A DNA stretch of 64,000 bases from Isoetes taiwanensis (GCA_021234155.1 JAJEKV010000125.1:439178-503177); one strand, 5' to 3'; shown: positions 12,946 to 24,646, counted from the stretch's first letter. Notes: generated from the sequence alone by a model not told the origin. Program-made: numbers and translations.

Positions 12946-13118
12946 GAAACCCAACATCTAAAAGACCAACATGCACTTCCACTTTCAAGGCTAGCATACG
13001 TGAATTGGAATCCCAACGTCTAAAAGACCAACATGCACTTCCATTTTCAAGGCTAGCATACATGAATTGGAAACCCAACATCCAAAAGACCAACCAAAAC
13101 TTCTACTTTCAAGGCTAA
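12946..13118. repeat. 62-bp tandem repeat, about 2.8 copies
   Basis: Units start at 12946, 13008 and 13070 with 'gaaacccaacatctaaaaga'-type openings, each running through a 'tttcaaggcta' phrase. The first two units are nearly identical and the third is more diverged and truncated. No coding or regulatory role is apparent. Confidence 0.85.
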
Positions 13119-13257
13119 ATAGGCAATATGATATGAAGTCTCATTTGTTAGTACTCCTTTAGTGCTAATAACATGATAGACCATTTTCATTATGTTTACT
13201 TAATGGCATCGATCCGAGCCCTCGGATCGCTATTCTGGGAAGGGAAGAGCGGCTATA

Positions 13258-14288
13258 TATGTGCTCGTCCTTAAGCCCACTTGTTTCGGGCTTTGGTAGA
13301 GCCTGTTTTACTGTATGGTTCTGAAGTGTGGGGGCCTGCCATTAGTGCTAGTGCTTGGGAGAGCTTGGAGCGGGTGCAAAAGTCCTTTCTCACTTACAGC
13401 CTCGGAGTTAAAACAACGGTGCCCTATGCTATTCTTTTACAAGAGACAGGTTTTTGGCCTCTTCAACATTCTGCCATGAAGCGCCATCTCCACTATATCT
13501 GCAAGGTGCACCATATGGATGATGTTAGGTATCCTGTTCTTGCACTTGCCATGGCTGAATCTCCTCAGCGTTTAAAACGATGTTGGAAAGAGCATTGCAC
13601 TACATGGTTTGCGGTTGGGTTGTGCAACGAGCATAGCGCCCGATGCTTGCCGATTCGATCACGAGCTTTTGCAACAATATCTCAATGGTTGTTTTTCTCA
13701 AAAGATATGGGGCTTGATTACTTTGACCCAAGTGGCGGTCATTATCATGCACACATAAATCCCACCTTGGCACCAGGGCCCCAAGCTTATTTGCTTGCTT
13801 CATTGTCCAAGAACAAGCTTGTAGCTATTGCATCAATTAGCCGCGGGGTCCCACAGTCTGGATTGAGGCAATTAGATGGGGCGGACGCGAAATTGCGCAA
13901 GAACTTAGACTATGTGCTGTTGCGATTCTGAGGTTATTGAAGATGAAAGCCATACTCTTACGAGTTGAGATAGTCAGGAATCATTTTTGACCTTAGCATT
14001 CCATTCCACGCTTCCACAACTTCTCGAGCACCATGCATTGCATGACTGGCATTATACATACCCGGGGTTGTAGATAAGCGTCACGCAATTAACAGGAGCC
14101 CTCGGTAGTCATTATCTCTGTTTGTCTAGTATCATCATTACTGCAAAGGTTTTTCCCTTGAAAACCTTTCGAGGCAGGGGTTTTTTAATCCTAGTAGTAA
14201 TTATTGTACCAGCCCATTGTATGGGTCCCATGACCTATTGGTCTTCGTGGACGTTAAAAAAACTATTCTATTCTATTCTATTCTATTC
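13258..14288 (+). pseudogene. 5'-truncated LINE nested inside element A
   Basis: The open frame 13281-13931 (216 codons) begins FRALVEPVLLYGSEVWGP, the post-RT region of this LINE family. It continues with LERVQKSFL and LLQETGFWPLQHSAMKRHLHY, and ends after RGVPQSGLRQ. No RT core is present, so the copy is 5'-truncated. The 3' untranslated part carries a switchable GGTTTTT/AAAACC/GGGGTTTTTT block (14148-14186). After it come a GACC-tatt-GGTC hairpin (14232-14243), cGTGGACGttAAAAAAAC, and a (TTCTA)n tail to 14288. Comparison with the uninterrupted element B shows that element A resumes immediately after the tail, which proves nesting. Confidence 0.82.
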
Positions 14289-14404
14289 TTGTGGCTCGTT
14301 ATCGGCGTCTTCTCACATCAGCATCTCTTTCCTTGTCCATTGCTTCCCACTCTACCCGCCCTTATATGTTATTTGAGTTTGTCTATGGTTTATATGTTTC
14401 GGTT

Positions 14405-14545
14405 CAGTACTGACCACCCATTGGGTGATGCTTTTCCACCCGATGGCTGATGCAAATTATTTTCCACCCAATGGGTGATGCTATCTATATTTTTCCACCC
14501 GGTGGGTGATGCTAGATGATCCACCTGTTGGTGATGCTATTTTTT
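14405..14545 (+). repeat. Array of small CCACC..GGTGATGC hairpins (element A)
   Basis: About five units: CCACCCattGGGTGATGC, CCACCCgatGGCTGATGC, CCACCCaatGGGTGATGC, CCACCCggtGGGTGATGC and CCACCTgttGGTGATGC. Each is a self-complementary stem followed by a constant ATGC. Loop bases vary while stems are largely kept. The same array appears in element B. Confidence 0.8.
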
Positions 14546-15009
14546 CTTTTTCCACTTCTTGATGATGTTTTCCATTTCTATATATGTTGTTTACAGTTCC
14601 TAACGTCTAATGGGTGTTTTTGCTTTATGGGGACTATTTTCTTAGGGGGTGCTCACCTGCCATGGTTGTACCTATTTTATTAACATTTAATGGGTACTTT
14701 CTAGGCATTTTTCTTCTTTTGTCTCCAAGTTTCACACATTCCATGGCATTGATGCACGTTGGCAGGCTTCACCAATTTCCTATCTTACTCTTCAGAGCAT
14801 CCTCGAGGCCGTTGGCGACCATTTCTCATTAGGGTTTTCCTCGAAAACCCGAAAGGACGGGGTTTTTTATCGCCATTGTCCTCTCTCTTGCCTTTGCACA
14901 TTTTCTTATTTCATTTATGGGGTTGCTAGACATTGTTCCTATGGTCAGCCCCCCGTTCAGATTTTCCCACACATTGTATACTGCTGCCGTGATGAATGAC
15001 AAGCCTATC

Positions 15010-16245
15010 CGGTTTTTATGTTCTTTGCGAGTCCCTTCCCAGAAACACGTGAGGGAACATGAAATGACTTTTCAAGATTTAAGATAAGGCATAATTTCCT
15101 ACACAAAAGAGTTTGCTAAATTTTATGACCAAAGATTGAAAGTGAGTTGTATCTAGATTATGAACCTATTTTTCAATACATGTATAATTATTATGGGAAA
15201 GATTCTTTCAAAAGATATCCGATCTTGATGCTTGCCTCTAATGTTGCCACGTATTTAGGAAGGAAAAAAATAGGGATAGAAAAAAAAAGGCAAGGAAAAT
15301 AGAAATCTAAAGAAAAGAGAGGCCCCGGTCCGCCTGCTCATTTAAGGCTTGGGCGTGTAGATCTCGCATGAGGGTGTTCTAGCTCAAAAATCGACATGAG
15401 GAAGCGACTTGATTGCCATTTCTATGGCATCCCGTCGCTTAGTGTGCTAACTCCTCTCCGTGTATTTTGAAGGTAAGGCTTCTTAATTTTCTTGACCGGA
15501 TTTTTTCTTTGATTTTTTTTCGAGAGGGGTATTCGAGGGGTTGTGCGGCGGCACCCGAGCTCCAGAAATCTGCTTTCAAAGTTCGTGGCCAAATTTTTCC
15601 AGTTCGCTCTCTACGCTTACAATCATAAGAAAACACAACGGAAGGAAAAAGTTTTTTTACAGCTATTTCTGGAATGACCATTGCTTTTGCATAATTTATT
15701 TAAACAAGAAGATGAAAAAAAGGGAGATGGGATTGCGTTTTCATGATTCATTTGATTACAAATTGTACAGAAGGACAAATAGAAGTCTTCGCTAAAAAAA
15801 TGTATTTTTTACAATGTACTAAGTAACTTTAAATGTTTCTAACAGGATGCATATCTTACCTGCTGCAGGCCCGTTACCCTGAAGACTAGGTGAGCCAGAA
15901 ACAAAGCTGATACAAGAATGGAAGCCCACTTTGCTAACAGGTTGATAGTCAAAACCATTGAATTTGCCACATCCAAAGCTATTTTTTTGGCCCCACATGT
16001 GCCATATCATATAAATCTGTGCTTCACATGGCAGATCTCAATCAAAGTGTCTTCCAACTTGTGTGCCACCTTAACAAAGCTTTAGGATGGAGCACATTTT
16101 AGAATGGCATTTCTTAAGGCAAAGCACAAAATGACAAGAATCTAAACTGAATAAAATCACACCCTCGAGTGCATGGGAAGTTGAAGGACCACTGCAGAAA
16201 AGCATGCCTGCCATCTTTAGAACTATACTGTGCAAATTATTACTA
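15010..16245. other. Intergenic DNA, no gene supported
   Basis: AT-rich with A-runs near 15270-15290. Short open frames on both strands (for example 15541-15795) lack recognisable domains. Confidence 0.45.
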
Positions 16246-16670
16246 CTACGCTAACCGCATGGCATACATCATGAAAAAAGAAGCGACCATCCCGGGATCG
16301 CAAAGGCGAACAGATGAGACAATGTTGTCATATCTTTCAAGTTGCATATTTTCTTGTGTTAACGAACTGAGATGAACTTTTGCAGCTAGTTCAAACAAGG
16401 ATTGTAAAATGTCACTTATATTTTGTAGCAAAGGAACAAAAGGCTTAATCTGTTCCTTGACTAAATATGTCCTTTCCTCCAAGATCTCATTTGTAAACCT
16501 CTCCAGTATATGCCCCTGTTAGATTAACTAGTCAGGTTTATACACAGGATTAACAATGCTTAAATGCAAAATCATGCCCTTACCGCAATTAAAAATTTAC
16601 CCTTCTTCTGAACAGCCTTAAAGTCTTTCTTGGCCTGCCTCTGAGCCAACCTAGCCTGGGATACCGATCT
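16246..16670 (-). CDS. Hypothetical protein, two putative exons (partial)
   Basis: On the minus strand an exon at 16584-16670 is preceded by a ..CAG acceptor and ends at a GCG|GTAAGG donor. It encodes RSVSQARLAQRQAKKDFKAV and then QKKGKFLIA. The next exon starts after an ACAG acceptor at 16515 and keeps the same phase, giving LIA|GHILERFTNEILEERTYLV and more to a stop at 16246. The product is lysine/glutamate-rich and probably helical. I do not recognise the family. Clean phase across two consensus splice sites favours a real gene, but the 5' exons are not identified (an open frame at 16879-17085 is a possible candidate), and the 3' end may be read-through. Confidence 0.35.
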
Positions 16671-18746
16671 CTGCCGAAATACATATCAGGACGCGTGGGG
16701 AATATGCAGCAAGTTGCATCGCAAAGACTATAGTAGAATGGCGCCTCCACTGGAACAAGAATTGAAGATTAGTGTTTTCTCTGTTTATTGCAGTGAATTC
16801 CCTGCTCCATGTTTTTAGCCTATTCCCTTGAAATTTTTAGATGTACTGGATAAACATTTACGCGATTCCCTCCAGTATTCACATACTATGAGGCAGATCT
16901 AGTTGCAGAGTGTGCAGTTTGTATTTCGGAATTGGAAGAGAGCCAAGCAGGGCGCCGATTGCTTGCTTGTGGCCATCTTTTCCACACAGGTTCACTAGCA
17001 TTCTACGTGCCCTGTCTGCAGGGCTAGTGCGGCAGAAACGCAATCTGTCCCAAATCAGAGCCTGGAACAAAATCCCCTGCCTCAAAATGCCAGCGTGTCT
17101 GGTTTTATGATAAGTATTGTGGATTGTCTTCCGAATTCTTCCGAATTAGGCAAGGCTGAAGGCTGAACGGGAGGCCCGGATCCCCATCTTCTTCTTTTTC
17201 TTTGGCTGCTTTGAAGGAGCTTAAAAGATTTCTTCCCAACCTCCCAATTGAATTTGCATGCTTTCCTGTAGCAAAAAATGGACAATTCTATTAGAAAACC
17301 ATATTAATATTTGCCCAAAATGTTGGATGGGTGTCTATGGTCCCATATATCCAAAAATATATACTCATCAATATGGCAACATCCCACTTCTAAGAAGACT
17401 GGCGTATAATTGCATTTAATTCTATATGTTGTCAGTGTTCTTATTATCTAAACATCATAGTCATCCTTTTGCCCTAGGTTCTAATCTCAATCGTTCATTC
17501 TAAACTGCTATAGTACAAATGTTGTTTCTCTCCCTGCTAGAGGAAACAGCTAAAAATCAACAGCTGAAAATCAATTGTGTTACTTATTGTATGAGTCTCC
17601 AACTTTTTGTGTTGGAACCAAGGAAGCTCGTTGATTTCTAGTGGAAACAAATTGCACCTCTCAAGGTTACCCATTAAAGCAATCTCAGTTGCAAGAGATT
17701 GCCTCATCAAATATGTATCTCGTCGAATTTTACTTTACAATAATCATCCCGTCTAAATATTTAAAATGTGACTTTTGCAAAAGAGTTTTTCAGAGATTGA
17801 CTTAGAAACATGTCTATGGGCAATGGTAATGGATCTATGGCTTTCTCTTAACCTTTGTATTTTGCTTTTATTATTCTTTTTCGGTTGTTAAAATCTTTCA
17901 AATTTGCAACAGTGAATGTATACATGCACCGTTCGTTTATTTGTTTCCCTCATCTTGATTTTGATTTGCCATTATCGGGTCCAAAATGTCTTGCATTCCC
18001 AATTCTGACTTAGGGGTGCTCGCCTTCTAATTTTAATTTTTTAAGAACGTTGCTATTATTCACCGTGCTCACTAAATTATTTCATAGCTACACTCTACAA
18101 CATTACAACTGCCCAAAAATCCACCTACTGTAGGGGTTGGCTACCGTCAAGTTTTTTCTTTTTACTCACTTTCGTACACACAAGGGGTTGGGAAAGAGAA
18201 ATGTTCGCTGGCGGGTAAGGCCAGCGATAAATTTCTTGTGTATACTAATAAATATCCAATGTAACATATGCAACATGAAAGATCTACATGCCACATGTAC
18301 TATAATTGTGCGAGCCAATTATTCATCCTCCTAGACTATGCTTTTGATCAACCATCTCTCTTGTTCTGCATGGATGCTTTGTAACAATCTTTCTTCACCA
18401 TGCTATCAATAATGGACACTTGACAGATGCAAGTCCAAAATGTAGTTTGACCTTCTTTCTACATATTTTTTGCAGGCGATTTAGAATTTCTACTATTATT
18501 TCAAGCCTTAATTGGACAAATTCTCAAAAGGACTTGATATCAATACAATTATAAACATACACAAATCCCATTTGTCTACTTACATGACATCTTTCACTGA
18601 TAAGGCTCCTTTCACAAGAAAAATGCATGATGAATTCCTTAGTTTTAAATATAAATGCTGGATCTGCTTTCACAAGCAAAAATGCATGATGAATTCTCTA
18701 ATTAACATATAGGCAACTCTATCTGCCACATATGAAATGCAGAAAA
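16671..18746. other. Mostly intergenic; possible upstream exons unresolved
   Basis: Minus-strand open frames at 16879-17085 and 17082-17285 might be upstream exons of the hypothetical gene below 16670, but I could not join them in phase. The rest, to 18746, shows no supported feature. Confidence 0.3.
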
Positions 18747-19360
18747 TAAGCATGGAATAATTTAAAAGCTAAATTTAGCTATTTGGTGATTTTTTAGCAC
18801 ATTTTCAAAAAAAATTAGCTAAAGTAAATACACAAAATTGAAAAAAAAATATATAATGTTAGCTTAACTTTTTTCGCACCTATACCAACCATTGAGCTCT
18901 TTAGCCAAATGCTAGAAAATAAGAGAGTGAAATTTTGTAATGTTTAGCTAAACCATAGAAACTTTTGGAATGAGTTTTGGGCTAGTTTAGCTAAAGTAAT
19001 TCTAGTTATAAGAAATATATAATTAGTAATTTCTTTTCTAACATGCATGGAATAATTTGAGGGCTAGACTTAGGTACCTATCATATTTTTAGCATGCTTC
19101 CAGAAAGAAAACAACAATGTAAATAGAAACAGTTGGAAAAAAGTACAATAGTTTTAGCTTAATTTTTTCCGTGGACCATACTACAGAAATTTTTGGGATG
19201 AATTTGGAGTTAGTTTAGCTAAACACTAGAAAGTATGAGAGAGAAAATTTGTCGAGTTCAGCTAAACTGCAGAAAGTTTTAGGATTAATTTTGGGCAACT
19301 TTAGCTAAAGTCATTATAGCTAATAAAAAATATGTGATTAGTAATTTATTCTCTGAAGAC
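18747..19360. repeat. Diverged tandem duplication, about 295-bp unit
   Basis: Two diverged units begin 'gcatggaataattt' at about 18748 and 19046. Both run through phrases such as 'ttagctaaa', 'tagcttaa.ttttt.cg' and 'atgagttttgggctagtttagctaaa', and both end near 'gattagtaattt'. The tetramer agct recurs throughout. No coding potential is visible. Confidence 0.6.
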
Positions 19361-19658
19361 GAGCTGTGTTGAGACACGAGGTGTGTCAAGATGCTTACAA
19401 CAATGATGTGGTCTTCCATTAATTTGGCTACTTAGACCTCAAATTTGTATGCTTTATTTTCCTAGAGTAAGGAATTACCTTGTTCAATCAACTATCAACA
19501 ACCCAATAATATTGACATGCAAAGCTCTCTTCAACCATTTTTAAAATTGATGAAAGACTTCATGGTTGGCATAGATTTTAATAGAGACAATATAGAATAC
19601 ACAAAACATTGGCAAAGCGCATAACACTCCCATGGGAAAAAGAAAACAAGGTGATGCG

Positions 19659-19679
19659 CACGGAGGGTTGCCCTCCGTG
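19659..19679. other. Perfect short palindrome
   Basis: CACGGAGGG-ttg-CCCTCCGTG: 9-bp arms with a 3-bp loop, GC-rich within an AT-rich setting. Function unknown. Confidence 0.6.
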
Positions 19680-19850
19680 ACCCGAGAGTGACAACTCGAA
19701 TTAAGGCATTAGATAGTATAGTTTTTGCAAGGAATCGACAACTTTGGTTGATACTCACATGCTTAATCCACATGAAAACTGTTCAGAATACAGAGAAATT
19801 CCATGCATGATTGTAATCAACCTCTTAGGTAAATCTACACTATAATGATA

Positions 19851-20855
19851 GATAGGCTTGTCATTCATCACAGCAGCAGTATACAATGTGTGGAAAACTA
19901 GGGAGAGAGAGAGGGGATAGCCGACCATAGGAACAATATCGGACTACCCCCTAAAAAGAAATGTGCCAAGGCAAAATAAAAGGGTAATGGCGACAACTTC
20001 TCATCGGGATAAAAAACCCCGCCCTTTCGGGTTTTCGAGGAAAACCCTAATGAGAAATGGTCGCCAACAACCTTAAATGTGTTGCCCGGAGAACGAAGAG
20101 AGAAAACGAAGTTGATGGCTTAACGCAAAATAGAGCACGACCCGCCAAAGAAAACGAGTTGATGGCTTAACGCAAAATAGAGCACGACCAAAGAAAAGCG
20201 GCAAAAAGCCTCCCGCGCGATGTATCCATGGAGAACCAAAGGAGAGGGGTGATGGCGAGCGAAATAGAGCAAGACCCGGCCAGATGGCGGAAAATGGTGG
20301 AATCCGCAAGCAATACCAACAAAACTCCCAAAAAGAACACCCGTAAATGGTCGAGAAAATAAATAGCACAAAAGCTGCACCAAGAAGGTCAGAAAATGAA
20401 AACAGAGGAAAAAGAACATAAATGAGAAAAAGATAGCATCACCCAACGGGTGGAGAACCATTACGTAAAAATATGCATCACCCTCGAGGTGGAAATAAAC
20501 AAAGATAAAGCATCACCCGGTGGTGGAGAACCATTATGTAAAATATGCCACACCCCGAGGTGGAAATAATGATATCACCAGCAGGTGGAGAACAACAAAG
20601 CAGGAGGGCGATGGAACAGAAATATAAGAATAGCAACACTCACAGGTGGAGAACAACAAAGAGGCATGAACAACAAAAAAATACAAAATAAAAAAGACGC
20701 ATGCGCCACCGTGAACAGGGCGGGAAGGGAGGGAAGCTACGAGAGGATAAGAAGAGCTGCTGTGAGAAGACGCCGATAACCGAGCCAAAACAGAAATGGC
20801 CTAATATAGGCGCTCGTCCCTTCCCAGAATGGCGATCCGATGGCTCGGATCGATG
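19851..20855 (-). mobile_element. Hairpin-rich repeat family, copy B (uninterrupted)
   Basis: Read on the minus strand from 20855, it opens with catCGATCCGA-gcca-TCGGATCG (arms 20833-20840 and 20845-20852) and attctgggaagggacgagcg. A perfect GCCTA-tat-TAGGC hairpin follows. The array of CCACC..GGTG hairpins lies at 20440-20655. A 48-bp direct duplication sits at about 20112-20190 (ttgatggcttaacgcaaaat twice). The switchable GGGTTTT/AAAACCC/GGGGTTTTTT module is at 20011-20047, and the end is ttgtatactgctgctgtgat..caagcctatc. Length is about 1.0 kb and no protein is evident. It matches copy A end to end, apart from the LINE inside A. Confidence 0.72.
20440..20655 (-). repeat. Array of CCACC..GGTG hairpins (element B)
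   Basis: On the minus strand about six units occur, for example CCACCCgttGGGTGATGC, CCACCaccGGGTGATGC, CCACCtcgaGGGTGATGC and CCACCtgctGGTGAT. Loops vary, and the stem plus ATGC are mostly kept, as in element A. Confidence 0.75.
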
Positions 20856-23800
20856 GGATTATTTGAAAGCATATATAGGAAAAATGTGCCTTTTATTCAA
20901 TCAACTTAAATCTTGACATGTTTTGATTAGGATTGATTTTCCTCATTGTCAAGATCTGTCAAGATCTCTAGATCTCTAGGATCACTGACTAATTTTTCTA
21001 GCATTGCTTTCTAATTGACAGTGCACTTTTCAGTGGCCTGCATTTGGCTCTTCTCAATGATGTTCTACTTGCTCTTTTTTGGTTAGGGAGAGGGGGCACA
21101 CCCTTCTCCTTATCAAGGTGTGCCCCCTCTCCCTCCCCCTCCTCCTTTGCCCTTTTGCTCTCCTCTCCCCTCCTTGCCCCTGCCCCTTCTTCCAACTTAT
21201 CCTCTTCCCCTCTTCAACATGTGGCCCCTCCCTCTTTCTCCTCCTACCCTTCTCCTTATCAAGGTGTGCCCCCCTTTTTCAACCAAATTGTCCCTTTGCA
21301 AAAGGTCCTTTTTTTTTTTTTTTTTTGTATGAGCCCCATTTTCAGTCTGAGTCCCAAAATTCGAGATTTGTCCCACTTTAATTAAATACGACTTTATCAT
21401 TGTGCATCTCATCTCAGTATTATAACTTTATTTGAATAGTGAGAGGTTCTCCCAACATTTCAATATTAAGACTCGTGTAAAAGTATGCTCTAGATACCTT
21501 AAAATCAACAAGCTCAATAATAAAACTCGATATGCGCTTTTGACCAAAATATAGATGGTTTCATGTGTATAAATACATCCTTATTGTGGGATGCTACTGA
21601 GAGAGTCTATAATCTTTATACATGTTTAGATAAATAAATAAAAAGTCACCTTTTTAAATGGATTTCTTTGAAATCAATGCCCCAACCATTAAAATATTCC
21701 AACATTGCAACATAAGTTCTTTTGGCAACAAATCAATATTAGAACACTAGGTCTTGGTTCTATGCAATTCCAACTCATAGAACATGATATAGCCCTTGGG
21801 GCCAATGTCTAAAGGTTTCATGACTTCAGTATTGATATTGGCCTATTTTTTAAGAATAATTTCCTAAAAAAGATGCTAAACCTTAACCTTTCACGTATCC
21901 ACTTTGCCCTAGAGAGACTTCTACACTAAAAGAATCGCAATGTATTTCTATAATTTTTTTCTTTATTGTCTATGCCCTTGCTTTATTCCATTGTTTACGT
22001 CTATATGGCCCCTTCTCTATTGAGGTTCATGCCCTTGAGTATTTGGATGATCTTGCTTTCTATTGAGATTCATGCCCTTGAGTGTTAGTGGACATTAAAA
22101 TTTCTAAGCATTCATAATAGGACGAAGACATTAAAAATGGCACAACAGATGCAGTGTCTGGTCCTCTAAAGACCATAGCGTTATACACAAGGCATGATGG
22201 TATAGCGAGAGCCCTCATAGTGATGTTATTAATGCTGTGCAAAAGTCCTAGTAGCACGTTAGCAAAACTACACTTGAAATATGGCGCTACTACTGCTAGG
22301 TTCAAAAGGCACAATGGAAAGTGAAACTTTATCTTCGTCTATTCTTTCCAAATTCTCTTTGCCTGCCAGAGCAGTGACAATGGCCCCAGATGCACTTAAT
22401 AACTGATGCTTTCATGTGGGTGTTCTTTGTATCTGGATCCGTTCTCTATATCTGGACCATGTGTATCTGTAACTACACATGATGTATGGCCATGGCTGGG
22501 GGTTTCAAGTGTCTGCTTGTTCCCGCCGTCTATTTCAGCTGTTTCTTCTTCCATGGAGACCACAAACCAGTCTGCACGGCTGATCAGAATATGAAGAGCA
22601 GAGGGAGCTAATGTGGCACATAGTCATGAACTTTTGGAACATACATAGACACCTCGAATGGATAGTGTGTTTAATCTATGATTATGCTGACAGCTAAAAA
22701 AGATGTAGAGCATGACATTGCTGATAGTTAAACTCCCAAGTGTACTTATTTGTTTACAACTGGCATAATGTATCTGGACTTGCCTCATTTGAAGTGTTCC
22801 AGCCGATGTCCATATAGGAATGATTGTTAGAAATGATTCTCAGTGATTATGAAAAAGAATGTGCTTAGAGATAAGGTTTTAGGAAGTGTCTCATAGTTGA
22901 AGCACTGTTACCATCTTACTGATTGTGAAGAACCAATTTTCAACTGGTTCAAATCACTTTAGGCTTTTTCTTTTCAATGTCTCTCAAGATGTCAAGTGTT
23001 TTCGAAGACCTTGGGAGGAAGGAGGAAGAGGGAGTCAAGTCGCATCATCAGGTACAACAAAACTGGGATGCATTGTTGTCCAAGCATGAACCACTTCACA
23101 AAGATAGAAAAACAACCTTTTGGTCCATTTTATTGTGAGATCACAAAGCTTTGGGAGTCGGGCCCAATTTAAACCAAATAAAATCTGAGTTCCTCGCCCT
23201 TTCCACAACTTGAAAACTACTTGTCAATCTAATTGAGATAGGACTACTATCATTCGGATTTTCTAAAGATGCAATAATTTGGTCACATGCTCGTAGCCTT
23301 TGAGACCACAATCAGCACCCAATGTAGACTATCAATGCAAAAGACAGGTTGGAATAATAATCAATGAAATACAACGAGATTGCAATGTATTCCCAACTCT
23401 TGGGTACAATCTTTTGCGCTATTCCATAGCAGAGCATGCATCACATGTAGTATTAACCGTGATACTGTTTTCCAGACAAGCATACAATTCATGGAGAAAC
23501 ATTACTTACCCTTCAGCAGTACAAAGTCCTAATGCAAGAATGTCCTCTAGCGTAGTTGGTAACACCGGATGTTAAAATTGATGCAGGTTATACTGCGGCT
23601 CCGTGCTCCCAAATATCCCCATAATCTGGACAGACAAAAACAGAGAATCATGTCCATAAGAGACAGTTTAGCTTACAATATGGTCATGACAAAATATATG
23701 CAAAGCTCAGCACCACTTGTCCATCTGATGTTCCAATTCAATTCAAACTACCTCTTCATCTGCAGAAAGGATCTGTGCGACAAGTGGATTGGATTCCCCT

Positions 23801-24349
23801 GTTTTTATTAATTGCTGCAGGCAATCGATAGTCTACAGAAACCCAGTTAAGCCATCAAGGCAAAATGCAAAGAAAGGTCTGCTATAAAATGCAATTTTGT
23901 CATATAGATTGTTGGGCAGACATAACCTGCATGCATCGGAACCTGCACCAATCTTCAGCAGTGTCAAAAAACAACAAAAGGAAAAGGCAACGAAGGCAAA
24001 AAATAAGGCAAGAGTCATTTTTTTGCAAAGACCCACGCAGGTTACTTTCTACTGCATTTCATTTTCATGTATGACCTCTTTCTTTTCTTCTACAGGGATT
24101 CCTTTTCGCCCTGTTCCAGAGAAGCTCGATGGCTCTGCTCTGTAAGGGATAACCTTGGGGCATCTGCATATCCTAAACCACAGCATGCCCACAGGATGGC
24201 TGCCGGTTAGGACTTGGCTTAGAACGTATGGTTGCCAGTTATGGAGGCGAAAGCTGGAGTATGGAAGAACTCGATTTGCTCTGGGGCGGTACAACTCAAA
24301 GGTTCACCCTCAAAGTGCCAAAATTAGAGTTGCAAAAGAACCCACGAAA
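20856..24349. other. Gene-poor region with a pyrimidine-rich block
   Basis: 21044-21330 is strongly C/T-rich on the plus strand, with two copies of ccttctccttatcaaggtgt (about 21101 and 21248) and a T-run at about 21308-21326. Open frames there are compositional artefacts. A possible terminal exon follows a 'ttctacag' acceptor at about 24097 (GIPFRPVPEKLDGSAL, stop), but no upstream exon was found. Nothing else is supported. Confidence 0.4.
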
Positions 24350-24646
24350 GGAAAATCCTGAGGCAACTTTGCGAAACTTTGCATTTCGAGGCTCTCTTAG
24401 GCACTATCAAATGGAAGAAGAAGGAAACCCATCCAAAACACGTAAAGACACGGAAGCTATGACCTTCCCTCTCAGTGCGCATCATGCCATACCTGAAGAA
24501 GGAAAATCCTGAGGCAACTTTGCAGCTTGCATTTCAAGCTCTCTTCCGGCACTATCAACTGGAAGAAGAAGGAAACCCATCTAAAAAACACAGAAAGACA
24601 CAGAAGCTATGACCTTCCCTCTGTGCGCATCATGCCATACCTGAAG
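24350..24646. repeat. Tandem duplication of about 150 bp
   Basis: Copies at 24350-24498 and 24501-24646 both open 'gaaaatcctgaggcaacttt' and close 'catcatgccatacctgaag'. Small indels distinguish them and break any shared reading frame. Confidence 0.85.

Larger units (their letters stand above)
13207..15009 (+). mobile_element. Hairpin-rich repeat family, copy A (split by a LINE)
   Basis: It shares both ends and the internal order with copy B (19851-20855, opposite strand). The 5' end is catCGATCCGA-gccc-TCGGATCG, a perfect 8-bp hairpin at 13210-13229, followed by attctgggaaggga. The interior has the phrase 'ctcgttatcggcgtcttctcaca', then an array of CCACC..GGTGATGC hairpins. The 3' part has the block ggcgaccatttctcattagg plus a GGGTTTT/AAAACCC/GGGGTTTTTT module, and the end is ttgtatactgctg..gtgatgaatgacaagcctatc. 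A LINE occupies 13258-14288. No convincing protein is encoded. The family is unknown to me; it may be SINE-like or another non-autonomous retroelement. Confidence 0.7.

Noticed and set aside
12946-13118. CRISPR-like array of 62-bp repeats
   Set aside because: The whole unit repeats without unique spacers, and the context is a plant genome; an ordinary minisatellite.
21044-21385. Proline/serine-rich open frames in three overlapping frames
   Set aside because: Pure composition effect of a pyrimidine-rich block; no domain, splice signal or start context.
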